A stretch of 64,000 bases of DNA from Actinomadura macrotermitis (GTDB lineage Bacteria > Actinomycetota > Actinomycetes > Streptosporangiales > Streptosporangiaceae), in contig NZ_WEGH01000001.1 in the NCBI RefSeq assembly GCF_009604375.1, forward strand, positions 124,001 to 188,000. The letters run 5' to 3'. The position numbers and the translations under genes are program-made. This document shows positions 8,628-17,399 of the stretch, piece by piece (the first letter of the stretch is position 1; every line of letters begins with the position of its first letter). The notes beneath the pieces were generated by a model, which worked only from the letters and a program-made list of their open reading frames with translations, searched no databases and was not told where the DNA came from.

Positions 8628-10132
8628 CCGGTCGCCGGTCCGAACGCGTGGACCTGCTGGTCATCGGCAGCGGCCCCGCAGGCGCGGCGTTCGCCCGCCG
8701 CGCCCTGGACACCTACCCGGCGGCCTCGGTGCTCGTCATCGAGGCCGGACCGCGGCTCACCGCCGCGCCCGGCGAGAACGTCCGGAACGTGCCGGCCGAG
8801 CGGCGCAAGGAGCTCCAGGAACGTGTCAGCGGACCCCAGCCCGCCGGGTTCCGGCCCTTCGGGGCGCGGCCGCTGCACGCCCGGCCCGGCACCGTCCTGA
8901 TCAAGGACGACGACGGGACCGGCGACGGCCAGGACGGCATGCCCGCCGCCGCCTACTCGGCGAACGTCGGCGGCATGGGCGCCCACTGGACCTGCGCGGT
9001 GCCCCGCCCCGGCGGCACCGAGCGCGTCCCCTTCATCGACGACGCCGAGATGGACGCCGCCCTCGACGTCGCGGAAGACCTGCTGAACGCGACCACGACC
9101 GGGTTTCGTCCCACGGCCGCGAGCACCACCGTCCGGGAGAAACTGGCGCGGCGCTACGACCACCTGCTTCCCCAGGGACGCAGGACCGGGCCGATGCCGC
9201 TCGCCTGCGCGCCGTCCGCCGACGGCGGGCTCCCGCGCTGGACCGGCACCGACACCATCCTCGGCGAGACCGGCGACCGGCTCGTCCTGCGCGCGGACAC
9301 GGTCGCCCGCCGGCTCCTGCTGGACGGCGACCTCGCCACCGGCGCCGAGGTCGTCGACACCCGCACCGGCGAGGTGTCGCAGATCCGGGCGGGCGCCGTC
9401 GCCGTGGCCTGCGACGCGCTGCGCACCCCGCAGCTGCTGTGGGCGTCGGGAGTGCGGCCGGACGCGCTCGGCCGCTACCTCAACGACCAACCGCAGGTCG
9501 TCGTCGGCGCGCGCGTCGACCTGCCCGCCGAGACCGCACGCGGCGCGACCGCGACCGACCCCCGCGACACCCTCACCGGAGTGTCGTGGGTGCCGTTCGC
9601 CGACGGCGTCCACCCCTTCCACGGGCAGGTCATGCAGCTGGACGCCTCGCCCATCGCCGTCCACGTCGGCGACCGTCCCGACCCGCGGCCCATGGTCGGC
9701 CTCGGCTGGTTCCTGCCCAAGGACCTTCAGGCCGACGACCGCGTTTGGTTCGACGACGATGATGTGGACGCGTACGGCCTGCCGCGCGTCCACATCGACT
9801 ACCGGCTCACCGCCGGCGACCGGGACCTGGTGAGCCGCGCCGTCAAGGAACTGGAGGGGCTCGCCGCCGAGCTCGGCGAGCAGACCCGCGTCCCCGACCT
9901 GCTCCCGGCGGGCAGCTCCCTGCACTACCAGGGCAGCGTCCGGATGGGCCCGGCCGACGACGGCACGAGCGTCTGCGACGAGCGCGGCCGCGTCTGGGGC
10001 TTCCGCAACCTGTTCGTCGGCGGCAACGGCGTCATCCCGACCGCCACCGCCTGCAACCCGACCCTCACCGCCGTCGCCCTGGTCGTCCGGTCCGTCGAGG
10101 CCATGGCCGGGCTCCTGGACACGAGAGGCTGA
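8624..10132 (+). CDS. GMC-type FAD-dependent oxidoreductase (pyranose/C-glycoside oxidase-like)
   Basis: 502-residue flavoprotein. The N-terminus has the dinucleotide-binding motif [12 protein letters not shown]. The C-terminal region carries GMC/pyranose-oxidase hallmarks: [11 protein letters not shown] with the catalytic His and [18 protein letters not shown] with the paired Asn. Related enzymes oxidise the 3-OH (or 2-OH) of the sugar ring. In known C-glycoside pathways this oxidation produces the 3-keto sugar needed for C-C cleavage. The ATG at 8624 overlaps the previous stop. The oxidation position and the electron acceptor cannot be told from the sequence. Confidence 0.87.
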   Translation: MTGRRSERVDLLVIGSGPAGAAFARRALDTYPAASVLVIEAGPRLTAAPGENVRNVPAERRKELQERVSGPQPAGFRPFGARPLHARPGTVLIKDDDGTGDGQDGMPAAAYSANVGGMGAHWTCAVPRPGGTERVPFIDDAEMDAALDVAEDLLNATTTGFRPTAASTTVREKLARRYDHLLPQGRRTGPMPLACAPSADGGLPRWTGTDTILGETGDRLVLRADTVARRLLLDGDLATGAEVVDTRTGEVSQIRAGAVAVACDALRTPQLLWASGVRPDALGRYLNDQPQVVVGARVDLPAETARGATATDPRDTLTGVSWVPFADGVHPFHGQVMQLDASPIAVHVGDRPDPRPMVGLGWFLPKDLQADDRVWFDDDDVDAYGLPRVHIDYRLTAGDRDLVSRAVKELEGLAAELGEQTRVPDLLPAGSSLHYQGSVRMGPADDGTSVCDERGRVWGFRNLFVGGNGVIPTATACNPTLTAVALVVRSVEAMAGLLDTRG

Positions 10133-10136
10133 CCCG

Positions 10137-11147
10137 ATGCCCCGTCCGCACACCCTGTTCACCGGCCAGTGGGCCGACCTGCCCTTCGAGGAGGTCTGCC
10201 GCAAAGCCGCCGTCTGGGGCTTCGACGGCCTGGAGATCGCCTGCGACCCGCGCCACCTCGACGTCGAGCGCGCCGCGTCCGACCCGGCCTACGTCGCCGA
10301 ACGCCGCGCGGTCCTCGCCGACCACGGCCTGGACTGCTGGGCGATCTCCGCGCACCTGGTCGGGCAGGCGGTCTGCGACGACCCGATCGACTTCCGGCAC
10401 CGGGGCATCCTGCCCGCCGCCGTCTGGGGCGACGGCGACCCCGAGGGGGTCCGCCGCCGCGCCGCCGAGACGATGAAGGCCACCGCCCGCGCGGCCCGCG
10501 CCTTCGGCGTCGACACCGTCGTCGGGTTCACCGGCTCCAGGATCTGGCCCTACGTCGCGATGTTCCCGCCGGTCCCGGACGAGGTCATCGAGGCCGGCTA
10601 CCGCGACTTCGCCGAGCGCTGGACGCCGATCCTGGACACGTTCGCCGAGCACGGCGTCCGCTTCGCGCTGGAGGTCCACCCGTCCGAGATCGCCTACGAC
10701 TACTGGACCGCCCAGCGCGCCTTGGAGGCCGTCGACGGGCACCCCGCCTTCGGCTTCAACTGGGACCCCTCCCACCTCACCTGGCAGAAGGTGGACGTCC
10801 GCGCCTTCCTCTGGGACTTCCGCGAAAGGATCTTCCACGTCGACTGCAAGGACACGCGCGTCACCCTCGACGGCCGCAACGGCGCCCTCGGCTCACACCT
10901 TGCATGGGGCGACCCGCGCCGCGGTTTCGACTTCGCCTCGGTCGGCCACGGCGACGTCCCCTGGGAGGCGTGCCTGCGCACCCTCACCGCCATCGGCTAC
11001 ACCGGCCCCGTCTCCGTCGAGTGGGAGGACCCCGGGATGTCCCGCGAAGAGGGGGCCCCGGCGAGCCTCGCCTACCTCCGCGCCCTCGACTTCACGCCCC
11101 CCGCCACCCGCTTCGACGCCGCCTTCGCTGAAGCCGCACCGTCCTGA
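10137..11147 (+). CDS. Sugar phosphate isomerase/epimerase (TIM barrel)
   Basis: 336-residue xylose-isomerase-like TIM barrel, distinct from the one at 7602. Likely metal ligands are Glu in [13 protein letters not shown], Asp in FNWDPSHL, His in FHVDCKD and Glu in SVEWEDPG, the classical four-ligand set of this superfamily. It starts 4 bases after the oxidoreductase with GAGAGG 8 bases before the ATG, and is the last gene of the operon. It could process the released keto-sugar (isomerisation or epimerisation). The exact reaction is not visible. Confidence 0.87.
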   Translation: MPRPHTLFTGQWADLPFEEVCRKAAVWGFDGLEIACDPRHLDVERAASDPAYVAERRAVLADHGLDCWAISAHLVGQAVCDDPIDFRHRGILPAAVWGDGDPEGVRRRAAETMKATARAARAFGVDTVVGFTGSRIWPYVAMFPPVPDEVIEAGYRDFAERWTPILDTFAEHGVRFALEVHPSEIAYDYWTAQRALEAVDGHPAFGFNWDPSHLTWQKVDVRAFLWDFRERIFHVDCKDTRVTLDGRNGALGSHLAWGDPRRGFDFASVGHGDVPWEACLRTLTAIGYTGPVSVEWEDPGMSREEGAPASLAYLRALDFTPPATRFDAAFAEAAPS

Positions 11148-11192
11148 TGGCAGCCCGGTCCATCGCGTCGTACCAAGGTGTCCGGACAGGGC

Positions 11193-11405
11193 TCAGCGCC
11201 GCAGATGGGCCAGGACATCCGAGACCGGCAGGTCGTACCGGTCCTTGTCGTCTTCCCAGCGGGACATGACCGCGACCATGTCGGACGCCATCACCTCGCC
11301 TCGGCGGTGAGCCGGTCGCCGACGCCGTGCGCGTCCGCCAGGGCGTGGCGACGCCGGCGAGGGTGCGGGCGGCCTTCTGGTAGGCGGCGAAAGCCATCTT
11401 CAATG
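11193..11405 (-). pseudogene. Frameshifted remnant of a small actinobacterial protein
   Basis: Read leftward, three reading frames join into one protein-like sequence. MAFAAYQKAARTLAGVA is in the first frame, HALADAHGVGDRLTAEA in the second, and VMASDMVAVMSRWEDDKDR plus YDLPVSDVLAHLRR and a stop (11195-11193) in the third. Each part has normal amino-acid use and the last reads like a conserved C-terminus, so I read it as a small gene broken by two frameshifts and lacking its 5' end. I do not recognise the family with certainty; it could be an accessory protein of a regulator. Sequencing error could also make the shifts. Confidence 0.4.
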
Positions 11406-11422
11406 CGGAGGTCGAGCCATCC

Positions 11423-11495
11423 CCGGCAAGGTCATCGTGACGTCCATGGCCGCCGTCATCGGTTACGGCGGTCATGGACGGTTCCGGCAAGGTCA
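11423..11495. repeat. Nested repeat: 16-bp inverted repeat flanked by 12-bp direct repeats
   Basis: CCGGCAAGGTCA occurs at 11423-11434 and again at 11484-11495. Between them lies an inverted repeat with arms 11441-11456 and 11465-11480 (CGTCCATG...CATGGACG outer part), 15 of 16 pairs Watson-Crick plus one G-T, and an 8-base loop. The layout resembles a small insertion scar or a regulatory hairpin. No open reading frame is inside it. Confidence 0.55.
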
Positions 11496-11730
11496 CCCGG
11501 TTGCGCATCCGCGGCACCGTATGCCATTGCCTAACCGGCTTCTTGGGGCTCCTACGATCACGGGGGCTACCGCCGCCGCCCTGGACTTCCGGGACACTTT
11601 TCCATTTATGTCCAGTTCACTACAAGGGGAGCGATCTGTTCATTGACCCGCGTTTTCGGCGAGAGCAATACTCCGTTGCCGAACAGGTGTCCGATAACGG
11701 GCGATCGTCGAAATCTCCGGAGGAATTGTC

Positions 11731-12438
11731 ATGGCGCGAAGGAACCAGGCCGCGGTGAGCAGGACGCTGCGGACCGCGGGACGCTTGTCGCTGGTACTGG
11801 CCCCGCTCGGGCTCGCGGTCGGGTGGGCGCTGAGCTACCGGTCCGTCGGGGACTTCTTGACGCCGGACTTCAGCTCCCCCTACACCGACTCCGGCGGCAA
11901 GACCCCGGCGGCGGAGTTCCTGACGACGATCACCGGGCCGGATGGAGGGTTCCGCGAGCTGATCCTCCCCCACATCTTCGTCTACGCCTCGATGCCGGTC
12001 CTCATCGCCGCCGCCCTCTACCTTGCCTTCATCCTCTACCAGAGCACCCCTTGGCGCGCGGTGTCCGGAGCCGCCCTGACCACCGTCGGCGCGGTCTACT
12101 TCGTCGGCGTGCTCGGAGCCTGGCTCTCCTTCCCCGCCGTCGGACGGGTCCACGCCGACCGGAGCGTCCTGCTGCCCGTGGTGAGCGAGCTCGTCAAACC
12201 GCGCGGCATGCTCCTGGTGTCCACCTCGTTGTCCGTGCTGGTCTTCGTCGGCCTCATCGTCCTGGGCGCCGCCCTGTACCGCAGCCGGACCCTCCCCCGC
12301 TGGGCCGCCACCCTGGTCATCGCCGGCAACGTTCTCATCCTGGCGTTCGCCGGTACCGAGAACTGGATGACCCTGGGGTCCCTGTGCATGTTGATCGGGT
12401 TTCTCCCGCTGGCCAGAGCCCGCGACACTGTCCTTTGA
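11731..12438 (+). CDS. Multi-pass membrane protein of unknown function
   Basis: 235 residues with about six hydrophobic segments: around 15-35, 80-103, 110-130, 160-185, 190-210 and 212-228. An extracellular loop rich in Ser/Pro/Gly lies between the first two (SYRSVGDFLTPDF). I do not recognise a named family. ATG 11731 has GGAGGAA 6-7 bases upstream. A TetR regulator follows after 25 bases in the same direction, so the two probably form an operon in which the regulator controls the membrane protein. Confidence 0.75.
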   Translation: MARRNQAAVSRTLRTAGRLSLVLAPLGLAVGWALSYRSVGDFLTPDFSSPYTDSGGKTPAAEFLTTITGPDGGFRELILPHIFVYASMPVLIAAALYLAFILYQSTPWRAVSGAALTTVGAVYFVGVLGAWLSFPAVGRVHADRSVLLPVVSELVKPRGMLLVSTSLSVLVFVGLIVLGAALYRSRTLPRWAATLVIAGNVLILAFAGTENWMTLGSLCMLIGFLPLARARDTVL

Positions 12439-12463
12439 ACCGCCGAGGGAACGGGGAGCGGCC

Positions 12464-13045
12464 ATGGCCGACAGCAAGGACCGCCGGTCGCTGCGGACAC
12501 GGCGGGCGCTCACGGCCGCGCTGATGGACCTCATGCGCGACCGCCGGTACGACGCGATCACCATCCAGCAGATCACCGACCGCGCCGACGTGGGGCGTTC
12601 CACCTTCTACGCCCATTTCACCGGCAAGGACGACCTGCTCGCCGACGGCGTCCGCTTCCTGGTGGCCTCTTTCGCCGAGTCCGAACCCCGCCCCGAGCTG
12701 GCCCTGCTCCGCCATCTCGGTGTCCAGGCCGAGCTCTACCAGGTCATGGCGCGCAGCCGCGCCCTCCCGGTGTTCCTGTCCGCGCTGCACGACGAGCTGG
12801 CCACCCGGCTCACCCGGCATCTCCAGAGCCGGGTGCCGCCCGGCCGGGAGCCGGAACTCCCGCCGCCGCTGCTGGCCGCCATGGTCACCGGCATGTTCCT
12901 CACCATGGTCCGCTCCTGGCTCGAAACCGGAGCCCACGAACCGGCCGAGGCGCTCCACCACATGTTCCAGACCGTCTCCGAACCCGCCATAGAGGCCGGC
13001 TTGCGCGGTCAGAAGCCCGGCACGGCCTCTGCGGTCGGGCTATAG
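12464..13045 (+). CDS. TetR/AcrR family transcriptional regulator
   Basis: 193-residue repressor-like protein. The N-terminal helix-turn-helix reads AITIQQITDRADVGRSTFYA (about residues 28-47), followed by HFTGKDDLL, both typical of TetR. The C-terminal ligand domain ends near residue 180. It lies 25 bases downstream of a membrane protein gene and probably regulates it. Its stop codon abuts the stop of the hydrolase pseudogene on the other strand. Confidence 0.88.
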   Translation: MADSKDRRSLRTRRALTAALMDLMRDRRYDAITIQQITDRADVGRSTFYAHFTGKDDLLADGVRFLVASFAESEPRPELALLRHLGVQAELYQVMARSRALPVFLSALHDELATRLTRHLQSRVPPGREPELPPPLLAAMVTGMFLTMVRSWLETGAHEPAEALHHMFQTVSEPAIEAGLRGQKPGTASAVGL

Positions 13046-13397
13046 GGCGGCGAGCAGCCGGTCGGCGAAGTCGGCGGGGTGGGACAGGAAGCCCCGCGAC
13101 TCCTCGCCTGCGGCCGGGACGATCCGGGCGGCGTGCGTGGAGAGGACCGAAAGGTCGAGGTCGACGGCCGGATACTGGCGAAGTTCGCGTTCGAACCAGT
13201 AGGTGGTGTTGACGGGGACGGGCGTCCCGGCGGGGGAAGCGCGGCCCGGTCCGAGGCGGTCAGGATCCGTTCGGCGAACCTCTGCTGGGCGGGGCCGGTG
13301 CCTGAGCGGCGGTACTGCCGATAGACGTCGAAGAAGAACGCGATCCAGGATCGGCCGTCGGGAAGCAGGCGCAGCACGGCGCGGCTGATCATGCACG
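13040..13397 (-). pseudogene. Truncated, frameshifted alpha/beta hydrolase
   Basis: The leftward sequence starts abruptly near 13397 without a start codon (IRPCMISRAVLRLLPDG) and continues through WIAFFFDVYRQYRRSGTG and FAERILTASDRA. It then shifts frame near 13220 to VNTTYWFERELRQYPAVDL and ARIVPAAGEESRGF before a stop at 13042-13040. These are recognisable segments of an actinobacterial alpha/beta hydrolase lid and C-terminal region. The N-terminal half with the nucleophile Ser is missing. A broken DUF6544-type gene abuts it head to head. Confidence 0.65.
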
Positions 13398-13774
13398 GCC
13401 GGATCCGGATCGGCCGGTGGCGGCTGCTCGGTGCGGTGCCGGTCATGTCCGGTGACGGCCCCGACATCGCCCGCAGTGCGGCCGGGCGGCTGGCCGGCGA
13501 ACCGGCCCTCGTCCCCGCACTGTCCCCCGCCGTCTTCTGGGAGCCGGTCGACGATGAGCGGGCCTTGGCCCGCGTGTCGATCGACGACGCCGAGCACCAG
13601 GTGACGTTCACCATCGTGCGCGGTCGCCCTCTCCCGCTGGGGCGACCCCGGCGGGACGGGTTTCGCGAGCACACCTTCGGCGCCGAGATCAGCGCCGGAT
13701 GGTGGTAGGGAACGCCCCACTGGACCGACGGGGAATTCTTCAGGTCCACAATCGATCATGCGGACTTCCGCTGA
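13391..13774 (+). pseudogene. Decayed DUF6544/DUF6920-type gene
   Basis: The frame beginning at 13391 reads LLGAVPVMSGDGPDIARSAA and GRLAGE, conserved in this family. It then loses frame near 13622 (the canonical VALSRWGDPGGTGF lies in another frame), returns with REHTFGAEISAGWW, and hits TAG at 13706-13708. The same frame continues past the TAG with GTPHWTDGEFFRSTIDHADF to a natural TGA at 13772-13774. The family normally has a third Trp or similar residue where the TAG stands, so a nonsense change is likely. The N-terminal domain is missing. The function of the intact family is unknown. Confidence 0.65.
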
Positions 13775-13798
13775 ACCATCTGCCCAGGAGGCCGACCG

Positions 13799-14776
13799 AT
13801 GACGCAGCCCGAGCCAAGACGAAGCGACCGTCCGGACCCGGCCGAAGAGACGCAGGCCGCACTCCACGGCGGCCCCTACCTGGACGGTTTCACCGTGGCC
13901 GACAGCGGCGACGACGATCCCGTCCTGGTCCGTCCGTCCGGACGTGACAGCAAGGCCTGGCGTGAGGGCTATCCCTATGCGCGCAAGCTGAAGCGGGCGG
14001 CGTACGAGAAGGAGAAGAGGGCGCTGCAGATCGAGCTGCTGAAACTGCAGGCCTGGGTCCAGTCGACCGGGCAGCGGGTGGTCGTGCTGTTCGAGGGACG
14101 CGACGCCGCGGGCAAGGGCGGCACGATCAAACGGTTCACCGAGCACCTCAACCCGCGCGGCGCACGCGTGGTCGCGCTCGCCAAACCGACCGAGCGGGAA
14201 CGCACCCAGTGGTACTTCCAGCGCTACGTGGCACATCTGCCCAGCGCCGGTGAGATCGTGCTGTTCGACCGCTCCTGGTACAACCGCGCCGGCGTTGAAC
14301 GGGTCATGGGGTTCTGCACGCCGCGCGAATACGTCGAGTTCATGCACCAGGCACCCGAGTTCGAGCGGCTGCTGGTCCGCGACGGCGTCCACCTGGTGAA
14401 GTTCTGGTTCTCGGTGTCGCGGGCCGAGCAGCGCAACCGCTTCCTCATCCGGCAGGTCGACCCGGTCCGCCAGTGGAAGCTCAGCCCGGTGGACCTGGCC
14501 TCCCTCGACAAGTGGGACGCCTACACCGAGGCCAAGGAACTGATGTTCTTCCACACCGACACCGCCGACGCGCCCTGGACGGTCGTGAAGTCCAACGACA
14601 AGAAGCGCGCCCGGCTGGAGGCGATGCGGCACGTGCTGCACCTGTTCGACTACCCCGGCAAGGACACCGCGGTGGTCGGCACCCCCGACAAAAAGATCAT
14701 CGGCCCGGCGGCGCACCTGTTCGAGGAGGGCGAGCGCGAGGCATGGATCCTCGCCCGCTCCGCCCGGGAGCGGTGA
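13799..14776 (+). CDS. ppk2: Polyphosphate kinase 2 family protein (class I PPK2)
   Basis: 325-residue PPK2, which transfers phosphate between polyphosphate and nucleotides, mainly making NTP from NDP or the reverse. Walker A is GRDAAGKG (residues 100-107). The Walker B/lid region reads LFDRSWYNRAGVERVMGF, and the C-terminal part has WDAYTEAKELMF and VKSNDKKRAR. It is a single PPK2 domain of normal length with an extra Asp/Pro-rich N-terminus of about 45 residues. AGGAGG lies 7 bases before the ATG. It stands alone downstream of the pseudogene pair. Confidence 0.94.
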   Translation: MTQPEPRRSDRPDPAEETQAALHGGPYLDGFTVADSGDDDPVLVRPSGRDSKAWREGYPYARKLKRAAYEKEKRALQIELLKLQAWVQSTGQRVVVLFEGRDAAGKGGTIKRFTEHLNPRGARVVALAKPTERERTQWYFQRYVAHLPSAGEIVLFDRSWYNRAGVERVMGFCTPREYVEFMHQAPEFERLLVRDGVHLVKFWFSVSRAEQRNRFLIRQVDPVRQWKLSPVDLASLDKWDAYTEAKELMFFHTDTADAPWTVVKSNDKKRARLEAMRHVLHLFDYPGKDTAVVGTPDKKIIGPAAHLFEEGEREAWILARSARER

Positions 14777-15053
14777 CCCCGCGGCCGAGGCCGTTCCCCC
14801 TCATCATGATCGGCGGCGGCTGCGGATCCTGCCGGGCGCGCTACCCCTGACCCGTATGAACGCACGTTCGCACAGCAAGATCAACGCCTGATATGTCCCC
14901 GTGTCGGCTCGATGTTCGCTTGCTCGGCTGCGGCCCGTCGTGGCGGAACGGAGGGCGGCGACCGGGACGCGGCCGCCGCCGATGCCTCCCCGTGTCTCTG
15001 CGTTCCGATGAAGCCGCCGAGGACGCGGCCCTGCCTTCAGTCCGCCCACACGC

Positions 15054-16457
15054 TCATGCGAGCTTCGAAGGTGCGGTCGCCGGGCTGCCGCGTGGGAGGA
15101 ACAGGGCGCTGATGAGGCCGATGAGGCCGATGGCGATGAGCGCGACCATCGCGGCCGCGTAGGCGTGCCGGTCGAGGCCGGCGACGAGGATGGTGCCGGC
15201 GATCGCGGTGCCCAGCGACGAGCCCAGGTTCGAGACGCTGCGCGACAGGCCCGAGATCTCCCCCTGCCGGTCCGGCCCGAAGCTCGACTGCACCACGTTG
15301 ACCGAAGGGGTGAGCATCAGGCCGATGCCGAGGCCGATCAGCAGGAGCCCGGGGGTGAAGGCCCAGGGGTTCGAGGAGGCGTGCACCATGGCGATCAGGA
15401 CGGCGATGCCGGGGATGGTGACGGTGAAGCCCGCCACGATGAGGGTCCGTTGCGCTCGCCGTCTGGCCAGGCGTTCGGCCGCGAGCGACGACGCCAGCAG
15501 GCCCGCGGTGGCCGCGGTGAAGACGACGCCGGTCCGGACCGCGTCGTAGTGGCGCACGACCTGCAGGTACGCGGCCACCGTGAACGACGTCCCCATGAGC
15601 ATGAGCCACTGGACGTGCTGGGTCACGAGCCCGAGGTTGGACCGGCGGTCGCGGAACAGGCTCGTCGACAGCAGCGCCTCCTCCCCGGCGCGGTCGCGGG
15701 CGCGGCTCCAGCGGAAGAACCAGGTGAGGACGAGCCCGCTCGCGGCCAGCAGTCCGAGGGTGATCCGGACGTCGTTCTTCGCCGCCAGGATGCCCGCCAC
15801 CAGCAGGACGAGTCCGACGGCCGACAGGACCGCGCCGCGCAGGTCGAAGGGCCGGGTGGGATCGGGCGGCAGCGGATCTTCGATCGCCCGGCTCAAGGCG
15901 ATGATCAGCGCGATCACCAGGGCCTGGAACACGAAGGCGACCCGCCAGCTCAGCGCCGAGGTGATCATTCCGCCGATCAGCGGGCCCGCGGCGGCACCGA
16001 TGCCGCCGAAGGCCATGATGGCCCCGAAGGCACGCGCCCGCGAGGTGACGTCGGTGAACAGCAGCGTGGTCAGGATGTAGACGGGCGGGATCAGCAGCGC
16101 CGTGCCGGCGCCCTCCAGGAGCGAGTTGCCGAGGATGAGGACGCCCAGGCCGGGCGCCGCGGCCGACAGCAGGGCGCCGATGCCGTAGACGGCGAGGCCG
16201 GTCATCAGGCACCGCTTGCGTCCGTACCGGTCGGTCAGCTTGCCGCCGGGGATCATCAGCGCCGCCATCACCAGGAGGAACACCGTGATGGCGATCTGCA
16301 CGCCCTGGACCGTCGTGTCCAGGTCCCGGCTGATGTCATTGATCATCACGTTCATGTTCGACCCGGCGAAGCTGCAGACGAACTGGGCGAGGGCGAGCGG
16401 GAACAGCACCCTCCGCGTCCCCGCCCGCGCGTGCGGTCGGGCCTTCGTACCGGTCAC
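15054..16457 (-). CDS. MFS transporter, DHA2/EmrB-like drug exporter
   Basis: 467 residues with about 14 predicted membrane helices, as in the DHA2 drug:H+ antiporters. The loop 2-3 motif is GGKLTDRYGRKR (about residues 72-83) and the motif C-like segment GGIGAAAGPLIGG follows helix 5. GTG at 16457 is preceded by AAGGGGA. It is divergent from the HdeD-like gene, with 228 bases between. The substrate is unknown. A regulator is not adjacent. Confidence 0.9.
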   Translation of the reverse strand: MTGTKARPHARAGTRRVLFPLALAQFVCSFAGSNMNVMINDISRDLDTTVQGVQIAITVFLLVMAALMIPGGKLTDRYGRKRCLMTGLAVYGIGALLSAAAPGLGVLILGNSLLEGAGTALLIPPVYILTTLLFTDVTSRARAFGAIMAFGGIGAAAGPLIGGMITSALSWRVAFVFQALVIALIIALSRAIEDPLPPDPTRPFDLRGAVLSAVGLVLLVAGILAAKNDVRITLGLLAASGLVLTWFFRWSRARDRAGEEALLSTSLFRDRRSNLGLVTQHVQWLMLMGTSFTVAAYLQVVRHYDAVRTGVVFTAATAGLLASSLAAERLARRRAQRTLIVAGFTVTIPGIAVLIAMVHASSNPWAFTPGLLLIGLGIGLMLTPSVNVVQSSFGPDRQGEISGLSRSVSNLGSSLGTAIAGTILVAGLDRHAYAAAMVALIAIGLIGLISALFLPRGSPATAPSKLA

Positions 16458-16685
16458 CGGCGTCCCCTTCTCTCAAGACGTGCACCGTGCCAGGGTCCGG
16501 TGGTCTTCCCGGCCGGGCCTCACCCCGTGAGGGGGATCCTGCGCCGCGCCGGCGCGCGATGGGACGGAGCGCACCGGCCGCCGCGTGCGCTCACCTGGTG
16601 CGGGTGATGCCGCGCGGGTCCGGCGAGGCGACGATTCACAGCTGACGCGGCAACGACCCGCACCACCGCACCGGAGGGAACCACC

Positions 16686-17303
16686 ATGTCCGTGACCCAG
16701 CCGAACACCGGCGCCGACCTCCCTCGCCCGCCCGGCGAAGGGGACGGGGCCCTGCTCATGCGCCCGGCGGGCGGCCACTGGGCCCTGCCCGTCCTGGCCG
16801 GCGTGCTCTCCTTCGGCCTGGGGCTGGCCATCGTCTGCTGGCCGCGGGCCACCATCGGCGTCATCGCCGTGCTGATCGGGCTGCAGTTCGTCTTCGGCGG
16901 CGTCCTGCGCCTCGCGCAGGCGGTCTTCGCCGACGGTGACGGAGGCTCGCGTGTGCTCTTCGCCGTCCTCGGGGCGCTGTCGCTGGTCGTGGGGGTCCTC
17001 GCGCTGCGCGACGTGCATCGGACCGTCGCGGTGCTGGCCCTCATCGTCGGCCTCGCCTGGCTGGCGGGCGGCGTCATCGAGTTCGTCGTCGTGCTGTCGG
17101 ACAAGGCCCGTCCCGGACGCCGCCCGGCGCTCGCGCTCTCGGCTCTCTCGGTGCTGGCCGGGATCGTGCTGCTCACCTTCCCCGGCATCACGCTCGTCGC
17201 GCTCACGTGGGGTTTCGGGCTCGGGCTCATGACGTGGGGGATCGTGACGGTGCTCGTCGCGCTCTGGATCCGGCACGCCGTCACGAAGGCGGAGGCGGCC
17301 TGA
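16686..17303 (+). CDS. HdeD family (DUF308) membrane protein
   Basis: 205 residues with six hydrophobic segments arranged as three helical hairpins, matching the DUF308/HdeD family. Segments include WALPVLAGVLSFGLGLAIV, ATIGVIAVLIGLQFVFGGVL and FGLGLMTWGIVTVLVALWI. HdeD of enterobacteria is linked to acid resistance; actinobacterial members occur in many copies and are poorly studied. GGAGGGAA precedes the ATG. It ends 16 bases before a very strong bidirectional terminator. Confidence 0.88.
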   Translation: MSVTQPNTGADLPRPPGEGDGALLMRPAGGHWALPVLAGVLSFGLGLAIVCWPRATIGVIAVLIGLQFVFGGVLRLAQAVFADGDGGSRVLFAVLGALSLVVGVLALRDVHRTVAVLALIVGLAWLAGGVIEFVVVLSDKARPGRRPALALSALSVLAGIVLLTFPGITLVALTWGFGLGLMTWGIVTVLVALWIRHAVTKAEAA

Positions 17304-17319
17304 CGTCCCCCTCCGCCTC

Positions 17320-17371
17320 GTGCTCCGCCCCTTGAGGACGCGCCCGGGCGCGTCCTCAAGGGGCGGAGCAC
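17320..17371. terminator. 52-bp perfect palindrome, bidirectional terminator
   Basis: Arms 17320-17345 and 17346-17371 are exact reverse complements over all 26 positions (left arm starts GTGCTCCGCCCC, centre CGCCCGGGCG). It lies between convergent genes (HdeD-like ending 17303 and DUF1269 ending 17400), so it most likely terminates both. There is no T-run, as usual in actinomycetes. Confidence 0.85.
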
Positions 17372-17399
17372 ATTCATGTGCGTCCGGTCCTGGCGGTCG

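Larger units (their letters stand above)
11148..11730. other. Long intergenic stretch with decayed gene and repeats
   Basis: 583 bases without an intact gene between the end of the glycoside operon and a membrane protein. It contains the degenerate reading frame at 11193-11405 and the repeat structure at 11423-11495, each listed separately. The last ~100 bases before 11731 are relatively AT-rich and probably hold the promoter of the membrane protein/TetR pair. Confidence 0.5.

Noticed and set aside
13040..14716. 558-codon leftward frame across the PPK2 gene
   Set aside because: Most of it is antisense to the clear PPK2; only its last ~60 codons are part of the hydrolase pseudogene.
14777..15053. 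Possible small gene between PPK2 and the MFS gene (14893-15162)
   Set aside because: Arg/Gly-rich translation without a ribosome-binding site, overlapping the MFS gene; no support.
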